Origin: Candidatus Accumulibacter necessarius
GTDB taxonomy: Bacteria; Pseudomonadota; Gammaproteobacteria; Burkholderiales; Rhodocyclaceae
Length of the DNA: 64,000 nucleotides
NCBI GenBank assembly: GCA_017302435.1
Contig: JAFLDL010000012.1
Span: forward strand, 1 to 64,000
Direction: 5' to 3'
The notes below the pieces were generated by a model that ran no database searches, was not told the origin of the DNA, and saw only the letters and a list, made by a program, of their open reading frames with translations. Positions 27,707 to 35,434 of this stretch are shown piece after piece. Each line of letters opens with the position of its first letter. Position 1 is the stretch's first letter. A program made the position numbers and the translations under genes.

Positions 27707-28458
27707 GCAGCGATCCAGCCGAGGCCGCGGGAGTGCTCGATGGCGCCCGTATCGAGAAGGCGGCACAGGACGCCGGTTTCGACCTGACACCGGCGCGCGA
27801 GGGAAACTGGATAATCTTCCGGTCGTCGGCGTTCCCGCAGACGTTGGGCGTTGTGGCAGAGCCGGGAGGGAGGTACTGCGTCGGCTTTTCTGCTACCGCC
27901 TGGGGCCGCAAGGTGGCGCACGATTGCGCCACCGACGCGCGGATCGACGGTGGACCGTGGCCTGCCGTGGTCGATCCGGTCACTGGCTACGAGGCCGTGT
28001 ATGCCATGATCCAGCGCGCTGGGCGTGTTGCCCGTCTGCTATCGGGCGAGGGCGCGCGGCAGTTTGCGGGCGAGGCACAACGCCTGCCGGCGTCGACCGA
28101 AGCCGAGCGCCTGGTCATCCAGCGTGTCGGGCAGGATATTTTCCGCCAGTCGCTGATCGATTACTGGCAAGGACACTGCGCGGTCACCGGGCTCGATGTT
28201 CTGCCGCTGTTACGCGCTTCGCACATGAAGCCGTGGGCGCAGTGCGAAAGCGACGCCGAGCGTCTCGACGTGTTCAATGGCCTGCTGCTGGCGCCGCATC
28301 TGGACGCGCTGTTCGACGGCGGCTGGATCAGCTTCGACGGCGATGGCTGGGTGCTGGTGAGCCCTGAACTGTCAGGCGACCAGCAGGCGCGGCTTGGGGT
28401 GCAGCGGGGCTGGCGGCTTGCGGAGTTGGCCGAGCCACAGAACAACTACCTGGCCTAG
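27703..28458 (+). CDS. HNH endonuclease, third gene of the mcrBC operon
   Basis: Protein of 251 residues. The C-terminal half has an HNH_2-type motif: GHCAVTGLDV (about 157), ASHMKPW, NGLLLAPHLDALFDGGWISF (about 190-208). This arrangement is common in restriction-associated HNH nucleases. The N-terminal 110 residues are a separate domain, perhaps for substrate recognition (GNWIIFRSSAFPQ). ATG 27703 forms an ATGA overlap with the mcrC stop. Its job is inferred to be an additional nuclease in the same restriction system. Confidence 0.82.
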   Translation: MSSDPAEAAGVLDGARIEKAAQDAGFDLTPAREGNWIIFRSSAFPQTLGVVAEPGGRYCVGFSATAWGRKVAHDCATDARIDGGPWPAVVDPVTGYEAVYAMIQRAGRVARLLSGEGARQFAGEAQRLPASTEAERLVIQRVGQDIFRQSLIDYWQGHCAVTGLDVLPLLRASHMKPWAQCESDAERLDVFNGLLLAPHLDALFDGGWISFDGDGWVLVSPELSGDQQARLGVQRGWRLAELAEPQNNYLA

Positions 28459-28484
28459 CATCGGCGGGAGACATTCCGCCGATG
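28459..28484. promoter_or_regulatory. palindrome at the MNT gene start (operator or attenuating hairpin)
   Basis: Perfect 9-bp inverted repeat CATCGGCGG / CCGCCGATG around 8 nt lies directly before the MNT start codon and after the HNH stop. In the second copy of this DNA (32450-32475) the arms carry two mismatches. Confidence 0.5.
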
Positions 28485-28485
28485 A

Positions 28486-28794
28486 ATGAAACAGCGGAGC
28501 GCCACAGTTCGTGAAGCCATTCCCGACACCGTGATCCTGTTTGGTTCGCGAGCACGCGGTGACGATCGGCCGGATTCCGACGTCGATCTCCTGATCGTCG
28601 AGCCTGAGCCCTTCAGCCCACAGCGCAGTCGCCGCCAGGAAACTCCGCGCCTGTACCTGGTCCTGCGCAAGCTGGCAATCGCCAAGGACTTGCTGCTCTA
28701 TAGCCGCGATGAATTCGAGCGACTCAAGGATTCCGCCCACCATATCGTCGGCCGCGCCCAGCGCGAAGGAAGGGTTCTGCATGCGCGCGCCTGA
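28486..28794 (+). CDS. minimal nucleotidyltransferase (MNT antitoxin type), copy 1
   Basis: Protein of 102 residues of the minimal nucleotidyltransferase family. The active-site motif GSRARGDDRPDSDVD (about 19-33) holds the GSx10-DxD signature in full. In MNT/HEPN modules this protein AMPylates and neutralises a HEPN RNase. Its 3' end overlaps a HEPN-like frame by 14 bases, but that partner is truncated here. Nearly the same DNA occurs again at 32438-32786. Confidence 0.8.
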   Translation: MKQRSATVREAIPDTVILFGSRARGDDRPDSDVDLLIVEPEPFSPQRSRRQETPRLYLVLRKLAIAKDLLLYSRDEFERLKDSAHHIVGRAQREGRVLHARA

Positions 28795-29023
28795 TCTCGC
28801 GCAGGACTTGCTGCTCATGGCGCGCAACGATTTTGAAGCGTTACGCGGCATACTCGACAATCCGCTGTTCGCCGACGAGATTTTCGGTTTTCACGCCCAG
28901 CAGGCCATCGAGAAGTCACTCAAGGCATGGCTCGCAGCCCGGTCCCTGTCGTTCCCGCTGACGCAAGTTCGAGTCGAGTGTCTCGGGCGAGGGCCTGCCG
29001 CTACATGGAGGAAGAAAGGGTAA
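28781..29023 (+). pseudogene. HEPN-domain toxin, 3'-truncated
   Basis: The frame begins MRAPDLAQDLLLMARNDFEA and continues with the HEPN-like GFHAQQAIEKSLKAWLA (about 48-64). After LSFPLTQ the similarity stops, and the last 15 or so codons are unrelated. The frame ends at 80 residues where HEPN proteins of this type run to 120-130. The catalytic Rx4-6H motif expected near the C-terminus is therefore missing. The break precedes an 18-bp palindrome and a second partial MNT copy, so a rearrangement removed the 3' end. Confidence 0.65.
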
Positions 29024-29032
29024 TTACCCTTT
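29015..29032. repeat. 18-bp perfect palindrome with an extra half-site
   Basis: AAAGGGTAATTACCCTTT is fully self-complementary. It is followed within 3 bases by another AAGGGTAAT. It sits exactly at the rearrangement joint after the truncated HEPN gene, so it may be an end of a lost element. Confidence 0.6.
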
Positions 29033-29062
29033 TGTAAGGGTAATAAAGGGGGTAGTGGGAAA

Positions 29063-29216
29063 CTGCGCGCTTGTACCTGGCCCTGCGCAGGCTGGCGATG
29101 CGCAAGAATTTGCTCCTCTATGGTCGCGATGAATTCGAGCGACTCAAGGATTCTGCGCACCCTGTCGTCGGTCGCGCCCTCAGGGAAGGGAAGGTCTTGC
29201 ATCAGTGGGCGTGATT
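29063..29216 (+). pseudogene. minimal nucleotidyltransferase, 3' fragment (copy 2)
   Basis: This is the last 50 or so codons of an MNT gene (LYLALRRLAMRKN, then GRDEFERLKDSAHPVVGRALREGKVLHQWA), ending in TGA at 29216. It lacks the catalytic GSx10DxD part. It is closer to copy 3 at 32477 than to copy 1 and begins a block that is repeated there together with the DUF4239 gene. Confidence 0.7.
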
Positions 29217-29275
29217 ACGCGCGGGACTGGCCATGGGTCACACAGGCCCTGCCGCAAGACTCGGAGCCTCGGGTA

Positions 29276-29898
29276 TCACTTCATGCTCGCGCGCAGTTCG
29301 ACAAGCGCCTGGTCGAAGGCGTCAACCCGGATCAGGCCGAGGCGCGGGTACTCGATGTCGATGATGACGTTCACCGCCAGCGCCATGGTCGCGGCAAAGC
29401 CGATCATGTGAATCCAGCTGCGCGACTTGCAGCCGGCCATGCCGTAGCCGGCGAGCAGCGCGGCGACCAGTGCCAGTCCGAAGAGCAGGACGAAGATGAC
29501 CAGCGGCGGGTGCACCTGTGCGGCCATGGTGCGCGTGGTGGTGATGTCGATCATCTGGTTGAGCGCCGGCAGGAGCAGCATGTTGGCCGCTGGCGGTGCC
29601 TCGCTCATCCGGCCGGCGGCGACTGCCTGACTCCAGATCTCGCCCTGCAGCTGGTTCGAACGGACCAGCTCTGCCTTGGCGGCTTCGATGTCCGGCAGTT
29701 TGCGATAGACTTCGAGCCGGGAATCGACGTAGCGCCGGAAGAGATCGCGCAGCGCCGGCTGCGCGCTGGCGGGCAGGAGGTCGAGCCGCAGGTAGGCGGT
29801 GCCGATGTCGTTGGTTTCCTGGACGATCAGGTTCCTACGTTCGTCAAAGCGCGTCGCCGCACCCGAGAAAGTGAAGGCGATGAGCAGGCCGAGCAGGT
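29276..29898 (-). pseudogene. DUF4239 membrane protein, 5'-truncated copy
   Basis: The C-terminal 205 or so residues of a DUF4239 protein, nearly identical to residues about 53-259 of the complete copy at 32848-33627. Similarity stops abruptly at about 29898 within FALLGLLIAF, where a brxC remnant begins on the other strand. The frame runs on to 30271, but that part is antisense to brxC. The N-terminal membrane helix and the natural start are lost, so no functional product is expected. Confidence 0.75.
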
Positions 29899-30680
29899 CG
29901 CAGGATGCGGTCGACGCCCTCCTTGCCGTGCTTTTCGCTGCCGGCCAATTGCGCATCGTCAACGCTTCGGGTGCGCACCGGCCGGCCGGCCGCTTCAACC
30001 GCCGTGACGTGACCGCCAGCACCGTCTCGCGCGAAACCGTACCCCTGTCCGCGGAGGAAAGGCGCGCCATCGCCCGCTTGATGCGCTGCAGGCCCGATGA
30101 TGCCGAGGCGAAGACCCCGGAATTCGTAGCCAAGCTCAAGGACGCCCAACGCCGGGCGAGCGGTGCCGCACCACGCCCGGAGGCCCGACCAAATCCGCTG
30201 ATCGATGAGCTCTCCGGCCTCTCAGGTCGTGACTTGGTCAAACGCTTGGCCGAAGAAGAAAAGGGTGCCACCCGTCTTCTCGCCCAGGTCTCTGCCGCGT
30301 ACCGTCAGGAGTACGACCAGTGCCACAAGGAACTCGACGCATCGGCCGAATGGTGCAAGTTGGCGCCCGAAGATCGCGCCGCCATACTGCGCGATGTCCA
30401 GCTCTCGTCTCCAGAAAGCCCGCCCGGGGTTGGCACCCTGAGCGAACTGATCGATTCGCTGGCCGCCTGCTCGCCGCAACGCTGGACCGAGAAGCACCAC
30501 GCCCTGCGCGGCCAACTCTCCCGCGCCCTCACTGCGGCGGCGCGGAAGCTGGAACCCACCGTGCAGCCAATCGCACCACCCCGCCGCATCGTGCGTAACG
30601 AAGCCGACCTTGACGCCTGGTTGTCCGAGGTACGAACGAGCGTCCTGGCGAAGCTTCCTGCCGGACCGGTTCAGCTATGA
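29898..30680 (+). pseudogene. brxC: BREX P-loop protein BrxC, C-terminal remnant
   Basis: About 260 residues resembling the C-terminus of BrxC/PglY ATPases: SQDAVDALLAVLFAAGQLR (the conserved xxDAVDxxLxxLxxAG motif), TASTVSRETVPLSAEERRAI, then AAYRQEYDQCHKELDASAEW and the end DAWLSEVRTSVLAKL. Full proteins have about 1,200 residues. The P-loop part is gone, and the middle seems shorter than usual, so an internal deletion is likely. It adjoins the decapitated DUF4239 copy. Order with the downstream pglX-like fragment fits a type I BREX locus (brxC then pglX). Confidence 0.6.
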
Positions 30681-30703
30681 GACAAGCTATTTATTGCGCC
30701 AGG

Positions 30704-30717
30704 ATGCAATGTTGCAT
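30704..30717. promoter_or_regulatory. operator candidate 1 of the mobile mystery pair
   Basis: ATGCAA-TG-TTGCAT inverted repeat, 63 bases upstream of the HTH gene. It shares the TGCA core with the repeat at 30736-30766. Confidence 0.5.
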
Positions 30718-30735
30718 TTACTAAGTTTGCTCTTT

Positions 30736-30766
30736 AATGCACAATTCAAAAACGCCGTTGTGCATT
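30736..30766. promoter_or_regulatory. operator candidate 2 of the mobile mystery pair
   Basis: Perfect 9-bp inverted repeat AATGCACAA / TTGTGCATT with a 13-nt spacer, ending 13 bases before the HTH gene start. It is a likely autoregulation site. Confidence 0.6.
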
Positions 30767-30779
30767 ATGGTGCAATCAA

Positions 30780-31259
30780 ATGAAAACAAACTTTCCCAAA
30801 CTCAGGCTTCGCCAACTCGACGCCGCACTGGAACGCTGGCGTAGCGCGGATTTGCCGCCGCGTCCGCCGTCCGGCTGGATCAGGGCCATTCGCGATGGGC
30901 TTGGCATGTCCGCGACCTATCTCGCCAGCCGATTGAGCGTCGCCCCTTCCACGGTCATCCGGTTGGAGAGTTCGGAAGCTGACGAAACCATCAGCCTAGC
31001 CACCCTGCGCCGGGCCGCTGACGCCTTGGGCTGCGAACTACGCTACGCCCTGGTGCCCCGGAGGCCGCTCGAAGAAACGCTAGAGGCACGGGCTGCTGCG
31101 CTGGCGCTCGAGCAGATGGCAGCCATCAGCCACACCATGGCCCTGGAAGCTCAGGCCACGTCGCCGGCAGCCCGCGAGGAGCAGACCCGCGCCCTGATCG
31201 AAGCCCTGCGCTCCGGCTCCCAGCGTGCGCTGTGGAAGACCGACCGGCGGACTCGTTGA
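30780..31259 (+). CDS. mobile mystery protein A (XRE-type HTH antitoxin)
   Basis: Protein of 159 residues of the mobile mystery protein A family. An HTH of XRE type lies at about 38-75 (GLGMSATYLASRLSVAPSTV, then IRLESSE). The C-terminal half is helical. Family members are almost always encoded directly before a Fic-domain protein B and behave like antitoxin/repressors. Two inverted repeats upstream fit autoregulation. It is intact although it lies between two broken BREX genes. Confidence 0.82.
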   Translation: MKTNFPKLRLRQLDAALERWRSADLPPRPPSGWIRAIRDGLGMSATYLASRLSVAPSTVIRLESSEADETISLATLRRAADALGCELRYALVPRRPLEETLEARAAALALEQMAAISHTMALEAQATSPAAREEQTRALIEALRSGSQRALWKTDRRTR

Positions 31260-31264
31260 GCGAC

Positions 31265-31849
31265 ATGCCGATCAACCTCGACTACGCACCCGGCGCCACG
31301 CCGCTCGATGCCGACGAACTGGCCAGCCTGATTCCCGGCCACATCACCACGCAGGGCGAACTGAACGAGTGGGAGCAACTCAACATCGTTCAAGGCGACA
31401 CCTGGGCGCGCAAGCAGCGCAAGGAAATCCTCGACGAAGGCTTCCTGCGCCGCCTGCACCAGCAGATGTTCGGCGAAACCTGGCGCTGGGCCGGCAGCTT
31501 CCGCAAATCGGACAAGAACATCGGCGTCGACTGGCTCCAGATCGGTGTCGAGTTGAAGAAGCTTCTCGACGACGTCCGCTTCCAGGTCGCGAACGGCAGC
31601 CTGCCGCTCGACGAAATCGCCGTCCGCTTCCATCACCGTCTCGTCGCCATCCATCCCTTTCCCAACGGCAACGGGCGCCACGCGCGGCTGATAGCCGATC
31701 TGCTCATCGAGCGCCTGGGCCGCCCCCGCTTCACCTGGGGCAGCGCTAGCCTGCCCGATGCGAATGAAACCCGGCAACGCTATATCGCCGCCCTGCAAGC
31801 CGCTGACGCGCGCGACATCGCCCCCTTGGTCGCCTTTGCCCGTAGCTGA
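31265..31849 (+). CDS. mobile mystery protein B (Fic-domain toxin)
   Basis: Protein of 194 residues. The Fic motif HPFPNGNGRHAR (about 130-141) is complete, including the catalytic His and the phosphate-binding loop, so AMP transfer to a target protein is expected. An N-terminal segment (GATPLDADELASLIPGHI) is typical of the protein B family. ATG 31265 comes 5 bases after the protein A stop; a GTG at 31232 in the same frame is an alternative that would overlap it. Toxin activity is inferred from the family. Confidence 0.85.
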   Translation: MPINLDYAPGATPLDADELASLIPGHITTQGELNEWEQLNIVQGDTWARKQRKEILDEGFLRRLHQQMFGETWRWAGSFRKSDKNIGVDWLQIGVELKKLLDDVRFQVANGSLPLDEIAVRFHHRLVAIHPFPNGNGRHARLIADLLIERLGRPRFTWGSASLPDANETRQRYIAALQAADARDIAPLVAFARS

Positions 31850-31867
31850 CCTCCCGAGACCATAACA

Positions 31868-31948
31868 ATGAAAACCAACCTCTCCCGCGAACACCGCCGC
31901 ATCCTCGAAGCCACCGCCGGCCAGGCGCGGGCTGCTGCCGAAACCGGC
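31868..31948 (+). pseudogene. BREX pglX-like DNA methylase, 5' remnant
   Basis: Starting at ATG 31868, 27 codons (MKTNLSREHRRILEATAG and following) resemble the N-terminus of large Eco57I/PglX-type N6-adenine methylases that follow brxC in BREX loci. The match ends at about 31948, where antisense IS630 transposase sequence begins. The rest of the gene, and pglZ/brxL, are absent. Identification rests on a short stretch plus position and is therefore moderate. Confidence 0.45.
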
Positions 31949-32384
31949 TTCAGGCGTTTCATCCCGCACTTCTCTTTCAGGAAAAGCCGCACCTGCGTCG
32001 GCGAGCGGCTCAAACCCGTAAGCGTTCTGATCGCATCCACTGCTTCATTGATCGAAGCCGGAGGATGGCTAGAAGAGAAGCGGCTATCGTCTCCTGATGC
32101 GCCACCAGTTCGCTTTGTGGCCGACGAAAATGCAGTTCCTTCAGCCTTGCGACGCCGCCCTCCACATACTGCTGGAGGTAGGTACAAAGAGTCTTGCCGC
32201 TCACGCCCGCGAACCGCGCGATGTCTTGGTGTGCAAGCCCTTGGCTTTTCAGCCACAGCGCTTCCATCTTGCGCCGCACGTGTGGATACGGGTGCTGAAA
32301 GCGCTCGTTTTCTAAGGCTTCCGCCGCCGCCTGGGTGGTCAGTCTCAGCATCGCAGCCTGTCTCTGCAGAAAGCAATTCTTCAA
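31945..32384 (-). mobile_element. IS630-family transposase fragment with frameshift
   Basis: From ATG 32384 a minus-strand frame encodes an IS630-type HTH region (MEALWLKSQGLAHQDIARF and AGVSGKTLCTYLQQYVEGG). Around 32090 the similarity moves to another frame (PPASINEAVDAIRTLTGLS, then RSPTQVRLFLKE), which shows a frameshift. It stops at about 31945 against the pglX remnant. The DDE catalytic part is missing, so the element is dead. The deletion joint therefore lies inside the transposase on one side and pglX on the other. Confidence 0.7.
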
Positions 32385-32476
32385 TTCGACAGTCAGTTAA
32401 GATCAGTAGTTAAAGTCGTTTGTGACCTGTGTTTGTATACCTGGCCTGGCATCGTCGGGAGACATTCCGCAGATGA

Positions 32477-32944
32477 ATGAAACAGCGGAGCGCCACAGTT
32501 CGTGAAGCCATTCCCGACACCGTGATCCTGTTTGGTTCGCGAGCACGCGGTGACGCTCGGCCGGATTCCGACGTCGATCTCCTGATCGTCGAGCCTGAGC
32601 CTTTCAGCCCACAGCGCAGTCGCCGCCAGGAAACGGCGCGCCTGTACCTGGCCTTGCGCAGGTTGGCGATGCGCAAGGATTTGCTCCTCTATGGTCGCGA
32701 TGAATTCGAGCGACTCAAGGGTTCTGCGCACCCTGTCGTCGGCCGCGCCCTCTGGGAAGGGAAGGGTCTTGTATCAGTGGGCGTGATTACGCGCGGGACT
32801 GGCGGTGGGTCAAGCAGGCCCTGGCGCAAGACGCGGGGCCTCGGAAATCACTTCATGCTCGCGCGCAGTTCAACAAGCGCCTGGTCGAAGGCGTCAACCC
32901 GGATCAGGCCGAGGCGCGGGTACTCGATGTCGATGATGACGTAA
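32477..32944 (+). pseudogene. minimal nucleotidyltransferase, copy 3, frameshifted near its end
   Basis: This has the same start and active site as copy 1 (GSRARGDARPDSDVD), so the nucleotidyltransferase core is intact. Near codon 97 an extra G compared with copy 2 (GAAGGGAAGGGTC) shifts the frame. The natural stop would have been TGA at 32786, and the frame instead runs on to 32944, antisense to the DUF4239 gene. The tail is not genuine protein. A HEPN partner is not present; only a few codons resembling its start follow. Confidence 0.7.
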
Positions 32945-33627
32945 ACCGCCAGCGCCATGGTCGCGGCAAAGCCGATCATGTGAATCCAGCTGCGCGACTT
33001 GCAGCCGGCCATGCCGTAGCCGGCGAGCAGCGCGGCGACCAGTGCCAGTCCGAAGAGCAGGACGAAGATGACCACCGGCGGGTGCACCTGTGCGGCCATG
33101 GTGCGGGTAGTGGTGATGTCGATCATCTGGTTGAGCGCCGGCAGGAGCAGCATGTTGGCCGCCGGCGGCGCCTCGCTCATCCGGCCGGCGGCAACTGCCT
33201 GACTCCAGATCTCGCCCTGCAGCTGGTTCGAACGGACCAGCTCTGCCCGGGCGGCTTCGATATCCGGCAGCTTGCGATAGACCTCGAGCCGGGAATCTAG
33301 GTAGCGCCGGAAGAGATCGCGCAGCGCCGGCTGCGCGCTGGCGGGCAGGAGGTCGAGCCGCAGGTAGGCGGTGCCGATGTCGTTGGTTTCCTGGACGATC
33401 AGGTTCCGACGTTCGTCAAAGCGCGTCGCCGCACCCGAGAAAGTGAAGGCGATGAGCAGGCCGAGCAGGGCGAACACCGCCCCGTCGACCGCCCCGGTTC
33501 CGGTCTGCACGCCTTCGGGATCGTTGGCGATCCGGCGAACGCCGATCCGTCGGCCGAGTTCGAGCAGCAGCACCATGCCGACGAACAAGCCGAGGGCGAG
33601 CAGCGAAATGAAGGCAGCGTAGTCCAT
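32848..33627 (-). CDS. DUF4239 (bestrophin-like) membrane protein
   Basis: Membrane protein of 259 residues. Two N-terminal helices (about 5-25 and 48-70) are followed by a soluble helical middle and two C-terminal helices (about 185-208 and 220-240). This fits the DUF4239 family, some members of which are grouped with bestrophin-like channels. The function is unknown. AGGAGAG lies 8 bases before ATG 33627. A near-identical copy lacking its 5' end lies 3.6 kb upstream at 29276-29898. Confidence 0.8.
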   Translation of the reverse strand: MDYAAFISLLALGLFVGMVLLLELGRRIGVRRIANDPEGVQTGTGAVDGAVFALLGLLIAFTFSGAATRFDERRNLIVQETNDIGTAYLRLDLLPASAQPALRDLFRRYLDSRLEVYRKLPDIEAARAELVRSNQLQGEIWSQAVAAGRMSEAPPAANMLLLPALNQMIDITTTRTMAAQVHPPVVIFVLLFGLALVAALLAGYGMAGCKSRSWIHMIGFAATMALAVYVIIDIEYPRLGLIRVDAFDQALVELRASMK

Positions 33628-33790
33628 GGGAAGTCTCTCCTGTCTGATGATTGCCGGCGATTGTCGTGGAAAAACGGTGCCGCTGTACAGAGCAGGCCGT
33701 TGCAGCAGGGGTGGTGACGAGCCGGAGCGCGAGCAGCGAGTCGATGACGACCGCCGGGCGCAGCGCGCCCACGCCCGGCGGCCGGCGACA

Positions 33791-35125
33791 TCAGCGATCG
33801 GCCAGCGGCACGTAGGCGCGCACGGGCTCGCCGGTGTAACGCTGGCGCGGCCGCGCGATGTGCTGGTCGGATGCCTCGATCATCTCCTTCCACTGGGCAA
33901 TCCAGCCGATCGAGCGGCCAAGCGCGAACAGCGACGGGAACATCGCGGTCGGGAAGCCAATCGCGCGCAGCATGATTCCCGAGTAGAAGTCTACGTTCGG
34001 AAAAAGCTTGCGCTCGATGAAGTACTCGTCATCGAGGGCGATCCGTTCGAGCTCGAGCGCCAGTGCGAACAAGGGCTCGTCCTCCTTGCCCAGTTCGGCC
34101 AGCACCTCATGGCAGGATTCACGCAGCACTGCCGCGCGCGGATCGTAGTTCTTGTAAACCCGGTGGCCGAATCCGGTCAACCGGAAGGGATCGTTGCGGT
34201 CCTTGGCGCGCTTGATGTAGAGGGGGATGCGGTCCTTGCTGCCGATCTCCTCAAGCATGTTCACCGCCGCCTCGTTCGCTCCGCCGTGGTCCGGCCCCCA
34301 CAAGGCCGTGATGCCGGCGGCGACGCAGGCATAGGGATTGGCACGGCTCGAACCGGCGATGCGCACCGTCGCCGTGGAGGCGTTCTGTTCGTGATCGGCA
34401 TGCAGGACGAGGAAACGGTTGATGGCTCGCGCCAGGACCGGGCTGACCACGTACTCCTCGGCGGGAACGCCGAACGACATGCGCAGGAAGTTCTCGGCGT
34501 AGCCGAGATCGTTGCGCGGATAGAGGAACGGGCGTCCGAGCGAGTACTTGAAAGCCATGGCGCAGATCGTCGGCATCTTGGCGATCAGACGATGCGTCGC
34601 CACCATCCGCGCTTCCGGGTCGGTGATGTCCATGCGGTCGTGATAGAAGGCGCTCAGCGCTCCGACCGTGCCGACCATCACGGCCATCGGGTGGGCATCC
34701 CGGCGGAAGCCCTCGAAGAAGCGCTTGAACTGCTCGTGGACCATGCTGTGGTGCACGATCAGATCCCTGAAGCCGGCCAGTTCCGCGGCCGACGGCAGCT
34801 TGCTGTAGAGCAGGAGATAGCAGACCTCGAGGAAATCGGCGTGCGCGGCAAGGTCTTCGATCGGGTAACCGCGGTGCAGCAGGATGCCTGCCTCGCCATC
34901 GATGTACGTGATCGCCGAATCGCAGCTGGCGGTCGACATGAAGCCCGGGTCGTAAGTCAGATAGCCCGTCTCGGCATAGAGACGCCGGACGTCGATCAGC
35001 TTCGGACCATGTGTGCCGCCGAGGACGGGCAGCTCGTATTGTTTTCCGTCGGGGTGGAAGGCGATGCTGACCTTCTCGCCTTCTACCGGCGGCGTGACTT
35101 TCAGATCGGGAAGTTCGCGTGGCAT
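33791..35125 (-). CDS. gltA: citrate synthase
   Basis: Citrate synthase of 444 residues condenses acetyl-CoA and oxaloacetate at the entry of the TCA cycle. The catalytic residues are visible in context: His in [10 protein letters not shown] (about 277), His in [14 protein letters not shown] (about 318) and Asp in NVDFYSGI (about 376). Length and the N-terminal beta-rich domain fit the hexameric, NADH-sensitive type of Gram-negative bacteria. ATG 35125 has AAGGAGG upstream. It is a housekeeping gene flanked by toxin-antitoxin genes on both sides. Confidence 0.92.
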   Translation of the reverse strand: MPRELPDLKVTPPVEGEKVSIAFHPDGKQYELPVLGGTHGPKLIDVRRLYAETGYLTYDPGFMSTASCDSAITYIDGEAGILLHRGYPIEDLAAHADFLEVCYLLLYSKLPSAAELAGFRDLIVHHSMVHEQFKRFFEGFRRDAHPMAVMVGTVGALSAFYHDRMDITDPEARMVATHRLIAKMPTICAMAFKYSLGRPFLYPRNDLGYAENFLRMSFGVPAEEYVVSPVLARAINRFLVLHADHEQNASTATVRIAGSSRANPYACVAAGITALWGPDHGGANEAAVNMLEEIGSKDRIPLYIKRAKDRNDPFRLTGFGHRVYKNYDPRAAVLRESCHEVLAELGKEDEPLFALALELERIALDDEYFIERKLFPNVDFYSGIMLRAIGFPTAMFPSLFALGRSIGWIAQWKEMIEASDQHIARPRQRYTGEPVRAYVPLADR

Positions 35126-35384
35126 GTCCGGGCCTCCTTGCTGCGCGCAGCTCGTGGTCACTCGTTGGTGCGGCGCCCGCCTGAAGAGTCGATCCTGTGG
35201 TGCGGCGTCCGCCCCCGCATGTTTCGGTCCTCTCGCGAATCGCCCTGAGGATGGCCGATCCGGTGGTTCCGTAACCAGTATAGGCAGCCGCGGCGAGCGG
35301 CGTCAATGCCGCCAGCGACGGCCAGAGATCGCCAGGGTACCTCGAGTGCAACCCACGGCCACTTCGCGAGACCCCGGTCATCCC

Positions 35385-35413
35385 TTCCCACAGAAAGAAC
35401 GGTCGGCTATAAT
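35385..35413 (+). promoter_or_regulatory. sigma70-type promoter of the Xre/RES pair
   Basis: A perfect -10 TATAAT (35408-35413) is preceded, with 17-bp spacing, by TTCCCA (35385-35390, four of six matches to TTGACA). The antitoxin start lies 22 bases after the -10. Confidence 0.6.
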
Positions 35414-35434
35414 TGCCTTGGAAAGGAGAACGAG

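Noticed and set aside
29120-30007. Long plus-strand frame across the MNT fragment and DUF4239 copy
   Set aside because: It is antisense to the DUF4239 pseudogene over most of its length and out of frame with the MNT fragment.
29276-30271. 331-codon minus frame joining DUF4239 with an N-terminal part
   Set aside because: Only the part up to about 29898 is DUF4239; the rest is antisense to the brxC remnant, so it is a chance read-through at a joint and not a fusion protein.
22300-33700. CRISPR array in the defence island
   Set aside because: I looked for regularly spaced short repeats and found none; the repeated DNA here is gene-sized duplication.
33626-35248. 540-codon plus-strand frame opposite gltA
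   Set aside because: Antisense of citrate synthase; no protein-like composition.
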